NCBI RefSeq assembly: GCF_002240225.1
Contig: NZ_CP022584.1
Coordinates: 1,364,001 to 1,428,000, forward strand
Origin: Paenibacillus physcomitrellae
GTDB taxonomy: Bacteria; Bacillota; Bacilli; Paenibacillales; Paenibacillaceae
Length of the DNA: 64,000 nucleotides
Direction of reading: 5' to 3'
Below are positions 24,636-33,461 of this stretch, one piece after another (position 1 is the first letter of the stretch; each line of letters begins with the position of its first letter). The position numbers and the translations under genes were made by a program. The notes under the pieces are model-generated. The model was not told where the DNA came from. It saw only the letters and a program-made list of their open reading frames with translations, and did no database searches.

Positions 24636-25528
24636 CTCTCCGTTTGAATCGTCAGCTTCGTTCCATCCGAATCAACTTCAATAGTCCCCTGGAGATCGTT
24701 CCGGTAGACTTCCACGCCTTGCTTTTTGAGCCTCTGCAGCACCGTTTGAGTAGGGTGGCCGTAGTTGTTGTCTTTCCCGACCTGAATAATGCCGTAGCGC
24801 GGTTTAACGGCCTTCAAGAAAGCAAGCGTAGTTGAAGATTTAGAACCGTGATGCCCCACTAGAAGAACATCGGCGCAAAGGTCGGCGCCAGATGCCAGCA
24901 TATCCTTTTCGCTTTGCGATTCGGCATCTCCCGTCAGCAAAAAGGAATTTTTACCATATGTAACTTTAACGACGGCGCTCATATTGTTGCTGTCCTCATA
25001 GCTCTTAACCGGAGCCAGCATCTTGATCTTAATCCCCTCGCCCAGATCAAGCTGCACACCAGCTTTGGCCGTCTTCACTTTAAGTCCCTTTCGCTGGATT
25101 GACTTCAGCAGGGATTCAAACGTCTTCGTATTGGAGCTTGCTTTGGGCAGATAAATGTTCCCTACTTCCGTTTCATCAATAACTTTATCCATTCCTCCGA
25201 TATGGTCCGCATCCGGATGGGTGCCGATCACGGTATCCAGCCTCTTAATTCCATACTTATGAAGATAATCCAGCATCGTCTGCTCATTATCGTTATTTCC
25301 TGCGTCAATCAGCATCGTTTTGCCTGAAGGGGCAATGAGCAGCTGTGAAGCACCTTGGCCGACATCCAGAAAGATGACCCGTAAAAGGGATTCCCCCTGC
25401 GGAGGAGGTGCAGCAGTCTCATTAAGCAGCCCGGGTTCGAGTGAACAGCCGCATAAAGCCGCGATCAAACTGAATATCAGCAGTCCTTTCCCTGCCAGTC
25501 GTTGAAATCTCTTCGTAAGTAAATTCAT
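24632..25528 (-). CDS. ComEC/Rec2-like metallo-beta-lactamase-fold lipoprotein
   Basis: A 298-residue protein. An N-terminal signal ends in LCGC, so it is probably a lipoprotein. The metal site motif is THPDADHIGGMD, preceded by VIFLDVGQGASQLLI and LIDAGNN, and later FLLTGDAES and LLVGHHGSKSSTT. This is the beta-lactamase domain of ComEC-type proteins without the ComEC membrane channel, as in secreted phosphodiesterase or nuclease-like members. It probably hydrolyses a phosphoester outside the cell. I start at MNLLTKR behind AAGGGG. Confidence 0.87.
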   Translation of the reverse strand: MNLLTKRFQRLAGKGLLIFSLIAALCGCSLEPGLLNETAAPPPQGESLLRVIFLDVGQGASQLLIAPSGKTMLIDAGNNDNEQTMLDYLHKYGIKRLDTVIGTHPDADHIGGMDKVIDETEVGNIYLPKASSNTKTFESLLKSIQRKGLKVKTAKAGVQLDLGEGIKIKMLAPVKSYEDSNNMSAVVKVTYGKNSFLLTGDAESQSEKDMLASGADLCADVLLVGHHGSKSSTTLAFLKAVKPRYGIIQVGKDNNYGHPTQTVLQRLKKQGVEVYRNDLQGTIEVDSDGTKLTIQTER

Positions 25529-25634
25529 CGATGTAATCCCCTTATGTAAGTCACTCTGCAATAAAACCGAACATTTGTTCTTGTTTTATTTTACTACATT
25601 CTCCCCTTTTAAGCAACAATAATGACATTTACCC

Positions 25635-25665
25635 AAAAAAGAAACCCGCTTCTCCCGAAGCGGGT
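25635..25665 (-). terminator. Terminator of the Ig-like repeat protein gene
   Basis: ACCCGCTTC/GAAGCGGGT hairpin on the minus strand followed by TTTCTTTTTT, 17 bases after the stop codon. Confidence 0.9.
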
Positions 25666-25681
25666 CATACCTGTAGTAGCG

Positions 25682-27820
25682 TTATTTTACCGTAACGGAA
25701 ATCGTCACGGTTTTGCCGCCATATGCAGCTTTGATGCTTGCTGTGCCTTTAGCCACCGCTTCAATTTTGCCGGCGGTCACTTTGACAACGTTGGATTTAT
25801 TGGTCGTCCAGACGGCGCTGCCAGCCACGGAGGCTGTTGCTCCTGTATCATACAGAGCGGTCAGCGCAACCGATTGGCTGCTTCCCGGAGCGAGAATAAA
25901 CCGTTTTTCGCTTGGTGTCAATTTAGTCAGTTTAGGAACTACACTTACACTAACCTTATAGGTCTTACCTTGATACGTACCTGTCAGCGTCACCTTGCCT
26001 TCTGCAATAGCCTTAACACTCGAACCGCTGACCATCGCTACCGAAACATCGGAGGATACCCAGTTCATTTTCGAGGAGAGTGTTACATATTTGCCGTCGG
26101 CATAGAAACCTTTTACCGCAATGCTCTTGGATTTATTGATATTCAGCTCAACCGACTGCGGATTAATCACCATAGTTACAACCTCGGCTTCAACGGAAAC
26201 CGGTATTTTCACCGTTTTGTTCAGATAAGTCCCCGTAAGGGTCGCATTGCCTTTGGACAGACCTTTCACGGTTTTATCCTTAATGACAGCGTAGGTGCCG
26301 GACAGCGTCCATTTCACATCAGCGGTAACATCCTTCTCGTCACCGTTCTCCAGAACGGCCGTCACATTCGGAAGATCAGCTGTTTTGCCGATAATCAGTT
26401 GAACGTTCTCTACGGCAGGCATTAACACCAGGACCTTCTCGGATACCTTCACGTTAACGGAAGCAACAGTTACGGAACCGATCGTCGCAGTCAGAACAGC
26501 AGAACCGGTTTCACCGGCTTTAAACTTGCCGGAATCCACAGTGACTACATCTTCATTACTGGATTTCCAAGTCACAAGTTTAGTGAAATCCTGTTCGGAT
26601 TCATCCAGAAGGATTCCGGTTACTTTAGGGATGTCCTTGGAGTCATCCTTAAGAATTTCAATGTCAGAGGTATCCACATCAAATTTGGTGATCGTCGGAT
26701 AAACCGTTAAACTAAAGCTTTTGCTTACGCCCAGATAAGAAACGGTAATCGTCGTAGTGCCTGTCGATTTTGGAGTGATAACTCCTCCGTCTACGCTGGC
26801 CACAAGCAGGTTGGAGGATTTCCATTCCGCCGTTTTGGTTACATCTACAGATTCTCCGTTAGAAGCCATCACTTTTGCTGCTACGTCCTTGCTTGCATTG
26901 TTCAAGAACAGCACCGCATTTTTAACAAAACTGGACTCTTCCAAAATAATCACTTCATAAGGATTGCGGACATAAACGTCTTTCTGTATGGTACTTCCCA
27001 AATAAGAAGCCGTAATCGTTGCTTTACCTAATTTCAGCGGAGTGACTTTTCCGTCTTCTACTTTAGCCACGGAATCATCGGAAGTGCTCCACTCCACTTT
27101 ATCCGTTACATCGACCGGTGCGGCATTCTCATCCGAATCTCTGGTTAATACCTTCAGGTCAGCCGTGCCCTGTCCTGCCACCATCTCCAAATCGTCGTCA
27201 TCGGAGAATTCAAGCGCAGCGAATGGCGCTACGACTTTGATCTTCACATTGGCAGTCAACCCTTTATAAGCAGCGGTAATCGTTGCCGTGCCTTTGGAGA
27301 CAAAAGTCAGTTCGCCTTTATCCACCGTAACGACACTGCTGTCAGAGGTTGTCCAAGTAGCGTCATCACTGACGTCCGCACCGTCGGCCATAGCTTTGAT
27401 AGCAGCATCTTCAGTACCCAATTTGAATTCGGTGTTGTCTGACGTATTTAAGGTCAAAGCGTTATAGGCATATTTCACCGTTACCGCTTTGGTTGTAATT
27501 GCGTTTTTATATTTGGCCGTAATAGTCGCCGTACCTTTGGCCACCGGCGTCAGCAGGCCGCCATCCACTTTGACAATCTTCGAATTCGAAGTGGACCAGG
27601 TCACATCGTTGGTGACATCCTTCTCGGACGCTCCTTCAATGACTGCGAGCACCCGAAGCTGTTCCGTGTTCTCATCTACGGTAAGCACAATCTCCTTGTC
27701 GCTGTCAAAATGGATCGAATTCACATCTCCGGTTGCGGCAAATGCGTTTGCCGGAAGAATCGCCGACACCAGCAGTACGAGGGCGAGAAACCATCCCATC
27801 ACTTTCCTGTTTCCAGTCAT
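25682..27820 (-). CDS. Secreted protein of eight bacterial Ig-like (Big_2) repeats
   Basis: A 712-residue protein with a signal peptide (MGWFLALVLLVSAILP, cleavage near NAFAA) and then only repeats of about 80 residues. Each repeat has the Big_2 pattern VTWSTSNSKIVKVDGG followed by a strand like GTATITAKYK; I count eight (W at about 77, 160, 245, 332, 414, 500, 583 and 662). There is no S-layer, LPXTG or LysM anchor and no catalytic domain. It is probably an exported adhesive or cell-surface structural protein. GGAGAGG lies just upstream of the ATG at 27818-27820. Confidence 0.88.
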   Translation of the reverse strand: MTGNRKVMGWFLALVLLVSAILPANAFAATGDVNSIHFDSDKEIVLTVDENTEQLRVLAVIEGASEKDVTNDVTWSTSNSKIVKVDGGLLTPVAKGTATITAKYKNAITTKAVTVKYAYNALTLNTSDNTEFKLGTEDAAIKAMADGADVSDDATWTTSDSSVVTVDKGELTFVSKGTATITAAYKGLTANVKIKVVAPFAALEFSDDDDLEMVAGQGTADLKVLTRDSDENAAPVDVTDKVEWSTSDDSVAKVEDGKVTPLKLGKATITASYLGSTIQKDVYVRNPYEVIILEESSFVKNAVLFLNNASKDVAAKVMASNGESVDVTKTAEWKSSNLLVASVDGGVITPKSTGTTTITVSYLGVSKSFSLTVYPTITKFDVDTSDIEILKDDSKDIPKVTGILLDESEQDFTKLVTWKSSNEDVVTVDSGKFKAGETGSAVLTATIGSVTVASVNVKVSEKVLVLMPAVENVQLIIGKTADLPNVTAVLENGDEKDVTADVKWTLSGTYAVIKDKTVKGLSKGNATLTGTYLNKTVKIPVSVEAEVVTMVINPQSVELNINKSKSIAVKGFYADGKYVTLSSKMNWVSSDVSVAMVSGSSVKAIAEGKVTLTGTYQGKTYKVSVSVVPKLTKLTPSEKRFILAPGSSQSVALTALYDTGATASVAGSAVWTTNKSNVVKVTAGKIEAVAKGTASIKAAYGGKTVTISVTVK

Positions 27821-27944
27821 TTCTTCCTCTCCTTTGTCTTTCTGGACTACAGTCCTGTATCTAAACCTATGTATTTTTATCGACAACAACGGTTTGTTTC
27901 GTTACCTTTTTCCAACATTCCCCTTTAAAAATAGACAAAAAGGC

Positions 27945-28373
27945 CTAATTTCCGCGGATAACCCGAACGATAAAGCGGTGGTCATGCTTGGATAACTTTT
28001 CTCCGGTTCTAAGTGTAACTTCTCTCTCATCGTGGCCGCTAAGCAGCGTGCGGTAGTGAACGATCCGGTCGCCCTTCCAGATCATGACCGGGGAGCGGAA
28101 TTGAATCGCATTATCAAACTGCAGGTTCTCCTTCATAATATAGCCTACCGAATGCGGCCTTGCGGCCAGACCGGCTGCGGTCCCCCTGCGGAAAGGACCC
28201 GGCTCGGCCGGCATAATCTTTACGATTTCATTCAAGGGAATGAACACCGGTTTCGGGCCAAGCAGCAGCCGCTCTTTGTCATGATCCCAGGCTTCGATTC
28301 TGGCGGAATAAGTCCGCTCGTCATTCAGACGGATGATAGCCGCGTACCGGCCGACCCATTTTTGAAGATCCAC
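27945..28373 (-). CDS. Hypothetical protein downstream of ung
   Basis: A 142-residue soluble protein that I do not recognise. It looks like two small beta-rich parts: residues 1-55 (VGRYAAIIRLNDERTYSARIE, RLLLGPKPVFIPLNEI) resemble an SH3-like barrel, and the rest is basic. The GTG start (28371-28373) has AGGAGG ten bases upstream. It begins 14 bases after the ung stop codon on the same strand, so it is most likely cotranscribed with ung. Confidence 0.7.
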   Translation of the reverse strand: MDLQKWVGRYAAIIRLNDERTYSARIEAWDHDKERLLLGPKPVFIPLNEIVKIMPAEPGPFRRGTAAGLAARPHSVGYIMKENLQFDNAIQFRSPVMIWKGDRIVHYRTLLSGHDEREVTLRTGEKLSKHDHRFIVRVIRGN

Positions 28374-28387
28374 TCTTTATCAACCTC

Positions 28388-29062
28388 CTAGAAATCATTT
28401 TCGGGAATACGCCAATCGATCGGCGACCTTCCATGGCTGCTCAAGAAAGCATTGCATCTCGAAAAAGGCCTGCTGCCAAAAAATCCGTGCCGCGCCGACA
28501 GCGGGCTTGGATGCGCGGAAGCGATAATTTCATGGCGCCTTGCGTCAATGATAGCTCCTTTTCTCCGGGCGTAGTTGCCCCAAAGCATAAACACCAAAGG
28601 CTGAGGACCTTCATTAAGCTTCGAAATCACCGCATCCGTAAATCGTTCCCAGCCCTTCCCCTGGTGGGAGTTGGGAATCCCCTCCCGCACCGTCAAAATG
28701 GAGTTCAGCAGCAGCACACCCTCCTCCGCCCATGGCGTAAGCGTCCCCGTCAGGGGAACCGGAATGTTCAGATCTGCGGACATTTCCTTATAAATGTTAT
28801 GAAGAGAAGGCGGGATCCGAACGCCGGGCAGCACGGAAAAACTTAAGCCATGGGATTGGCCCAATTTATGATACGGATCCTGACCGACAATAACCGCCTT
28901 CACCTGATGGAACGGGGTCAATTGAAAGGCCTGGAATAAAAAAGGACGCGGCGGAAACACCATATGCTCCGCATATTCATGATTCAGCCACGCCATCAAT
29001 TCCTGAAAATAAGGCTGCTCTAATTCCTCCTGCAAAACGTCATCCCAATCATTACCGAACAT
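28388..29062 (-). CDS. ung: Uracil-DNA glycosylase, family 1
   Basis: A 224-residue base-excision repair enzyme that removes uracil from DNA. The water-activating loop is VIVGQDPYHKLGQSHG (Asp62), followed by FSVLPGVRIPPSLHNIYKE, the uracil-binding LLLNSILTVREGIPNSH, and the DNA-intercalation loop SAHPSPLSARHGFFGSRPF with the catalytic histidine. Length and motifs are those of Bacillus Ung. The ATG at 29060-29062 follows GGAGAG. A small unknown gene follows closely. Confidence 0.95.
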   Translation of the reverse strand: MFGNDWDDVLQEELEQPYFQELMAWLNHEYAEHMVFPPRPFLFQAFQLTPFHQVKAVIVGQDPYHKLGQSHGLSFSVLPGVRIPPSLHNIYKEMSADLNIPVPLTGTLTPWAEEGVLLLNSILTVREGIPNSHQGKGWERFTDAVISKLNEGPQPLVFMLWGNYARRKGAIIDARRHEIIASAHPSPLSARHGFFGSRPFSRCNAFLSSHGRSPIDWRIPENDF

Positions 29063-29200
29063 GCTTCATCTCTCCAGTCCCGGGTTAAGTCTAATGTTCT
29101 TTACCCAAAAGGTCGAAACTTGTCACCAGAGGAGTTCGGAATCCATGTTTTCCATGTTCATCAGGCAGTGGCGTGATTGGAATACACGCGAAAAATAAAC

Positions 29201-29851
29201 TTATTTGCGGCCGTAATCCGCCTTGATCTCGCCCCAATGTTTAGTCTGCCATTTCAGCACAGGCGTTGAGTAAGTATTCGTATTGAGCCAGCTGACCGCA
29301 CGGTCTACAAGTCCCCAGATTTCAGCCGTAGAGCTGTTGCGTGGAAGAGTAGTGGCGACCTGCTTTTTCTTCACCCAGTTAATAGCGTTAACAGAATCGG
29401 AATAAACCACTTTATTACTGCCGGTCTGCTTGATCAATGCCAAGGCATGCACGATCGCCAGAAACTCTCCGATATTGTTGGTGCCATTCGGAATCGGGCC
29501 GACGTCAAAAATCACTTCTCCCGTAGCCGTATCCACTCCTTTATATTCAACAGGGCCCGGGTTGCCTCTTGTCCCGACGTCCACCGAAATGCTGTTGTAG
29601 TTAATTTCCCCGATCTCCTCCAGGGCCGGCGCCTTTTTGTTTCTGCCTGCTCTTGACGCCGACTGGCCGGCCCCGCTGCCCCAATTTCCTTTCCAACCGG
29701 CTTTGTAGGCTGCCTCAGCTTCCGCAAGGCTCGGGTATGATTTATATTTCGCTCCTGTATAGCCGTTTGTCTGCTTCTGACACTCCGCCCAGGAGTCGTA
29801 GACGCCAGGTTTCTTGCCTTCCCAAACTACGTAAAACTTTTGCCCTGCCAA
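29201..29851 (-). CDS. Viroplasmin-RNase H fusion protein
   Basis: A 216-residue protein. Residues 3-55 (KFYVVWEGKKPGVYDSW, then YKSYPSLAEAEAAYKAG) are the caulimovirus viroplasmin domain found at the front of eukaryotic-type RNase H1. A Gly-Ser linker leads to an RNase H fold starting SISVDVGTRGNPGPVEYKGV with Asp in the first catalytic strand, then NIGEFLAIVHALALI (catalytic Glu) and VVYSDSVNAINWV (Asp). It should cut RNA in RNA-DNA hybrids. The start is TTG at 29849-29851, nine bases after AAGGAG. Confidence 0.88.
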   Translation of the reverse strand: MAGQKFYVVWEGKKPGVYDSWAECQKQTNGYTGAKYKSYPSLAEAEAAYKAGWKGNWGSGAGQSASRAGRNKKAPALEEIGEINYNSISVDVGTRGNPGPVEYKGVDTATGEVIFDVGPIPNGTNNIGEFLAIVHALALIKQTGSNKVVYSDSVNAINWVKKKQVATTLPRNSSTAEIWGLVDRAVSWLNTNTYSTPVLKWQTKHWGEIKADYGRK

Positions 29852-30156
29852 TAGGTTCAGCTCCTTGATCGCTCATGATAAAAAAATCCCCTTTCACCTC
29901 ATTCCACACCATAGCGCAGAAAACGTAAAAGAGGACCGCCATATGCACAAAACGCCGCTTGTCCATGTGTATTCTTAGCTTACTTGAAAGCGCCCGTATG
30001 CGTCAATGTCAGGAGCCTGTGGGACATAAAGGACTTAAGGGATATAGATGAAGGAACACCGCAGAACGTTAGCGGAATTAAGTGAGGAATTAAGTGACCT
30101 TCCTTCAGCAAGCCTGTTGTATAATAGAAAAATACTCCCATAAAGGACGGACTTTT

Positions 30157-31137
30157 ATGCTTCAATCCTTGAACCGGCGGCTGAACCGGATGATGCCGCT
30201 CATCACCCCGGCCAGCATTATCGCTGGCGTAATATGCGGAGGACTGCTCTCCTCCTATACCTTTCTGTCTCCTTGGCTGTTTGCTTTCATGACCTTTGCC
30301 GGGAGCATCAGCCTCAGCTTTAGAGACTTCTTCAGCGTGCTCAAGAAACCGCTCCCGCTGGTCGCCTGTCTGCTGGTGCTGCATCTGATCATGCCGCTTG
30401 TTGCACTGGGCACGGGACACCTTGTCTTCTCAGGTGATTCGTTTACCATTACCGGGCTTGTCCTAGCAGCCGCCATCCCGACCGGGGTCAGCAGCTTTGT
30501 GTGGGTCAGCCTGTACCGGGGCAGCATTGCCTTAACCTTATCGATTATCCTTATCGATACCCTTTTGGCCCCGTTTGTCGTTCCGGGGATTTTGTCTCTG
30601 CTTATCGGAGCCAGCGTTCACCTGGATATCCTGCCCATGATGAGCAGCCTGTTCTGGATGATCGTCTTCCCTTCGCTGCTTGGCATGGCGCTCAATGAAT
30701 GGACGAAAGGCGCTGTTGTCCCGGTTTGGGGACCGCGGCTGAATCCCTTTTCCAAATTGGCTATGGCTGTAGTCATCGCGATTAACGGTTCCGCCGTCGC
30801 CCCTTATTTGGCCGATTTCAGCTTAAAGCTGGCCGGATTGGCCGTCATGATCATTGCCTTGGCCGGTGCCGGTTACCTTCTCAGCTTCCTGATTTCATCA
30901 CTTATGGGCTGGAGTGAATCTGATCAGGTCGCGCTCGTATTTAATGGAGGCATGCGAAACATCAGTGCCGGGGCGGTGCTTGCCGTTGCTTATTTTCCCG
31001 CTCCGGTGGCCGTTCCGGTTGTGCTCGGCATGGTGTTTCAGCAAATGATGGCTTCGCTGGTCGGCTTCCTGCTCGGACGGCGGTCCCAGCGGCGGGAGCT
31101 TAAAGAGTCTCACGGAACTTCAACTACCTCGCTTTAA
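30157..31137 (+). CDS. BASS family transporter (bile acid:sodium symporter-like)
   Basis: A 326-residue integral membrane protein with about ten helices. Motifs fit the bile acid:Na+ symporter superfamily: LFAFMTFAGSISLSFRDF, PLVALGTGHLVF, GLVLAAAIPTGVSSFVWVSL with the Gly-Pro-like crossing loop, and GMRNISAGAVLAVAYFPAPVAVPV in the last core helices. Members carry organic acids, bile acids or arsenite; the substrate here is unknown. The ATG at 30157 follows AAAGGA. A TATAAT at 30120-30125 is a likely -10. No partner genes are present. Confidence 0.8.
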   Translation: MLQSLNRRLNRMMPLITPASIIAGVICGGLLSSYTFLSPWLFAFMTFAGSISLSFRDFFSVLKKPLPLVACLLVLHLIMPLVALGTGHLVFSGDSFTITGLVLAAAIPTGVSSFVWVSLYRGSIALTLSIILIDTLLAPFVVPGILSLLIGASVHLDILPMMSSLFWMIVFPSLLGMALNEWTKGAVVPVWGPRLNPFSKLAMAVVIAINGSAVAPYLADFSLKLAGLAVMIIALAGAGYLLSFLISSLMGWSESDQVALVFNGGMRNISAGAVLAVAYFPAPVAVPVVLGMVFQQMMASLVGFLLGRRSQRRELKESHGTSTTSL

Positions 31138-31160
31138 TTTTGAACTGTTCATAAAATAAA

Positions 31161-31232
31161 GTGATGCAGCTAGAGCTGATGGCCTTTCATATATAGTGCA
31201 GCTAGATCTAGTTGCGATATGATTCCTATAAG
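31161..31232. repeat. Imperfect tandem repeat with GCAGCTAGA core
   Basis: Two units beginning GCAGCTAGA, about 34 bases apart (31166 and 31199), run in tandem between the BASS gene and the glutathione peroxidase gene. The second contains the near-palindrome GCAGCTAGATCTAGTTGC. It resembles an interspersed intergenic repeat, which would need a genome comparison to prove. Confidence 0.5.
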
Positions 31233-31312
31233 TGTTATTCAACTTATATATTAGACCTATAATCCATCCTCCTTTATGATGATGTTAAATCCCTTGAAGG
31301 AGGCGGAGTAAG

Positions 31313-31858
31313 TTGAATATCTACGATTTTGAGGTCAAAAACGTTAATGGAGAGTCTGCCCGCTTGTCCAGGTATTCCGGTAAAGTGCTGCTTATCGTCA
31401 ACACGGCAAGCCAGTGCAGCTATTCACGGCAGTTTGCCGGTCTTCAAGAGCTTTATGAAACTTACCGTGATCAGGGTTTGGAAGTCCTCGGATTTCCCTG
31501 TAACCAGTTTAACAACAAGGAACCCGGGTCAGGGGCAGAAGCTGAAACTCACTGCCGGATCAATCATGGGGTTACATTTCCCATATTCGAAAAAGTAGAA
31601 GTTCGCGGCGCATCCACTCATCCTTTATTTACATTTCTGACCGGGCGGGCCCCGTTTCAAGGGTTTGATACGGAAACACCGGAAGGTAAATGGATGAGGG
31701 ATTTTTTGCAGGAGAAATATCCGGAGCTTTATTCCGGGGACGGAATCAAATGGAATTTCACAAAATTCCTGATCGGGCGCAAAGGCGAGGTTGTGGAGAG
31801 GTTTGAAACCACGGTAGAGCCTGCGGACATTGCAGCGGCTGTGCGGGGGCTTCTTTGA
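31313..31858 (+). CDS. Glutathione peroxidase-like thiol peroxidase
   Basis: A 181-residue thioredoxin-fold peroxidase. The catalytic cysteine is in NTASQCSYSRQFAGL (Cys35, where animal enzymes have selenocysteine), the second motif is GFPCNQFNNKEPG (with Gln65), and the Trp-Asn pair is in IKWNFTKFLIGRKG. In bacteria such proteins usually use thioredoxin or bacillithiol rather than glutathione. The start is TTG at 31313, nine bases after AAGGAGG. A single gene with its own terminator. Confidence 0.92.
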   Translation: MNIYDFEVKNVNGESARLSRYSGKVLLIVNTASQCSYSRQFAGLQELYETYRDQGLEVLGFPCNQFNNKEPGSGAEAETHCRINHGVTFPIFEKVEVRGASTHPLFTFLTGRAPFQGFDTETPEGKWMRDFLQEKYPELYSGDGIKWNFTKFLIGRKGEVVERFETTVEPADIAAAVRGLL

Positions 31859-31880
31859 AATAGCCCTTTGAACTGGTGTA

Positions 31881-31914
31881 AGCAGAGGAGGTTATATTCC
31901 CCTCTGCTTTTTTT
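31881..31914 (+). terminator. Terminator of the glutathione peroxidase gene
   Basis: AGCAGAGG/CCTCTGCT hairpin with a 12-base loop followed by seven T residues, 22 bases after the stop codon. Confidence 0.85.
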
Positions 31915-32207
31915 GCCTCGGTTAGAAATTCGGCTCAACGTATGAAATCAAAGAGGAATAAGAGAAATTATCCAGTTCATCTCCTGACTCCGTTGTCAGT
32001 TGTATCAGCAGCATTTTTTATTGGAAGGAATGAGTATGAGACGAGTGAGGTACTATAGCGTCTTCAGGGCGGCCATTGTGGAACTCATACTAGCCGATCG
32101 GACCGTGGCACTTGAATGCCTTCGATTCTAATGTTCGTCCCCACTCCGTCCCCAAGGTTAAAATAGTACAATTTAACATAGAATCCCGATCTGTTATTCC
32201 GGCCTAT
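31915..32207. other. Intergenic stretch with one doubtful small ORF
   Basis: No known gene is visible. A 31-codon frame at 32036-32131 (MRRVRYYSVFRAAIVELILA) has AAGGA six bases before its ATG and could be expressed, but its composition is not distinctive and no promoter is seen. Confidence 0.3.
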
Positions 32208-32252
32208 AAAAAATCAAGGGTTTCAGCTCAAAAGAGCTGAAACCCTTGATTT
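32208..32252 (-). terminator. Terminator after tRNA-Leu
   Basis: A perfect 19-base-pair stem, AAATCAAGGGTTTCAGCTC and its complement, with loop TTTT, followed by T residues on the minus strand. It lies seven bases past the tRNA 3' end. Confidence 0.92.
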
Positions 32253-32258
32253 TATGGA

Positions 32259-32344
32259 TGCCGAGGACCGGGATCGAACCGGTACGGTAGTCACCTACCG
32301 CAGGATTTTAAGTCCTGTGCGTCTGCCAATTCCGCCACCCCGGC
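32259..32344 (-). tRNA. tRNA-Leu (anticodon TAA)
   Basis: An 86-base class II tRNA. The acceptor stem GCCGGGG pairs with CCTCGGC, the anticodon stem CAGGA/TCCTG encloses CTTAAAA (anticodon TAA), and the long variable arm GCGGTAGGTGACTACC is present. The T loop is GGTTCGATCC. CCA is not encoded. Confidence 0.93.
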
Positions 32345-32472
32345 AGGGATGATACGCTAGTCAGCGATTTCGCAACGCATGTTTATTCGTCTCTACGCAA
32401 AGGATTCGTTTTGAATTACGATATGCTCTACGTAAGGCTTACGCGTATTATTCGTCAACAGCGACATTTAAG

Positions 32473-32502
32473 ATAATATCACGCTAACTCTAAGCTTGTC
32501 AA
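32473..32502 (-). promoter_or_regulatory. Predicted SigA promoter of tRNA-Leu
   Basis: Consensus TTGACA (32497-32502) and TATTAT (32473-32478) with an 18-base spacer. The start near 32466 gives a leader of about 120 bases before the tRNA. Confidence 0.65.
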
Positions 32503-32620
32503 CAAGCAATTGCAGGTTAAATCCCCGCCTCCTTCTTTTTTAGAAATGCCATGTATGCAAAAGAAACCCGATCCACATACTAAGATGGTTATTTTCTCAA
32601 AGGAAGGAGACTCCCGAACG

Positions 32621-33406
32621 GTGAAGATCAAGCTATGGGCTGCTGTCCTTATGGGGTTCTCGCTTGCCCTTGTTACGGATCAAATGCAAGCTGCCGCAGC
32701 GGCCCCCTCCGGACAGAAAGGACGGGAATATTATGAACCCCGCGGTGAAATCGTATGGGAGGTGCCGACCAGTGACAAGGTCGTAGCGCTTACCTTCGAT
32801 GACGGTCCTGATCCGGTTACTACCCCCGCCATCCTCAAGCTGCTTAAGCAATACGATGCGAAAGCGACGTTTTTTGTGGTGGGCAACCGTGTGGACGAAT
32901 ATCCAGATATTTTATTTGAAGAATACAAAGAAGGGCATGAAATCGGCAATCACACGTACAAGCATACGTATTTTAATTTGACAAGAAACGTGCCGTCCAT
33001 GACGGAGGAAATCAGCAAAACAGAAAATTCCGTGCTGGCACTGACCGGGCAGCGGACAACGCTCTTCCGTCCGCCGGGAGGTTACTACAACAGTAAGCTG
33101 ATTGACTATACCACAAGCCACGGCTACTTAGCGGTATTGTGGTCCTGGCACCAGGACACCCGTGATTGGGCTAAGCCAGGGGTCTGGAAAATCACCGACA
33201 AGGTGCTGAAGAACCTTCGCAGCGGCGACATTATTCTAATGCACGATCATGTTGAGAACAGCGTTCAAACGGTCGAAGCGCTTAAAGTCATTTTACCAGA
33301 AATTAAAAAACGGGGTTATCAGTGCGTAACGGTCTCCGAGCTGCTTAAACACCAGCGGGGAGCTGAACCCGTCAAAAATAACGACAGCAAAAAAGCGGGG
33401 CCTTAA
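32621..33406 (+). CDS. Polysaccharide deacetylase (PgdA/PdaA-type)
   Basis: A 261-residue secreted protein with a signal peptide (MKIKLWAAVLMGFSLALV, cleavage near AAAAAPSG). The NodB domain has all five motifs: ALTFDDGPDP (residues 56-65), the metal pair H111 and H115 in NHTYKHTY, FRPPGGYY (149-156), SWHQDTRDW and ILMHDH (about 205-210). It should remove N-acetyl groups from peptidoglycan or another polysaccharide outside the cell. GTG at 32621 with GGAG 11 bases upstream is preferred to the long frame, whose first 37 codons are not signal-like. It has its own terminator. Confidence 0.9.
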   Translation: MKIKLWAAVLMGFSLALVTDQMQAAAAAPSGQKGREYYEPRGEIVWEVPTSDKVVALTFDDGPDPVTTPAILKLLKQYDAKATFFVVGNRVDEYPDILFEEYKEGHEIGNHTYKHTYFNLTRNVPSMTEEISKTENSVLALTGQRTTLFRPPGGYYNSKLIDYTTSHGYLAVLWSWHQDTRDWAKPGVWKITDKVLKNLRSGDIILMHDHVENSVQTVEALKVILPEIKKRGYQCVTVSELLKHQRGAEPVKNNDSKKAGP

Positions 33407-33425
33407 GAGGCCTGCCGCTTTTTTT
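33389..33425 (+). terminator. Terminator of the polysaccharide deacetylase gene
   Basis: AAAAAAGCGG and GGCC pair with GGCC and CCGCTTTTTT across a short loop, overlapping the end of the coding region. Confidence 0.88.
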
Positions 33426-33461
33426 GGAATCTTACCCGTTCGTTTATGGAACTAGCTTTTA

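Noticed and set aside
29144..29197. 17-codon frame behind AGAGGAG
   Set aside because: Too short and without other support, although the ribosome binding site is good.
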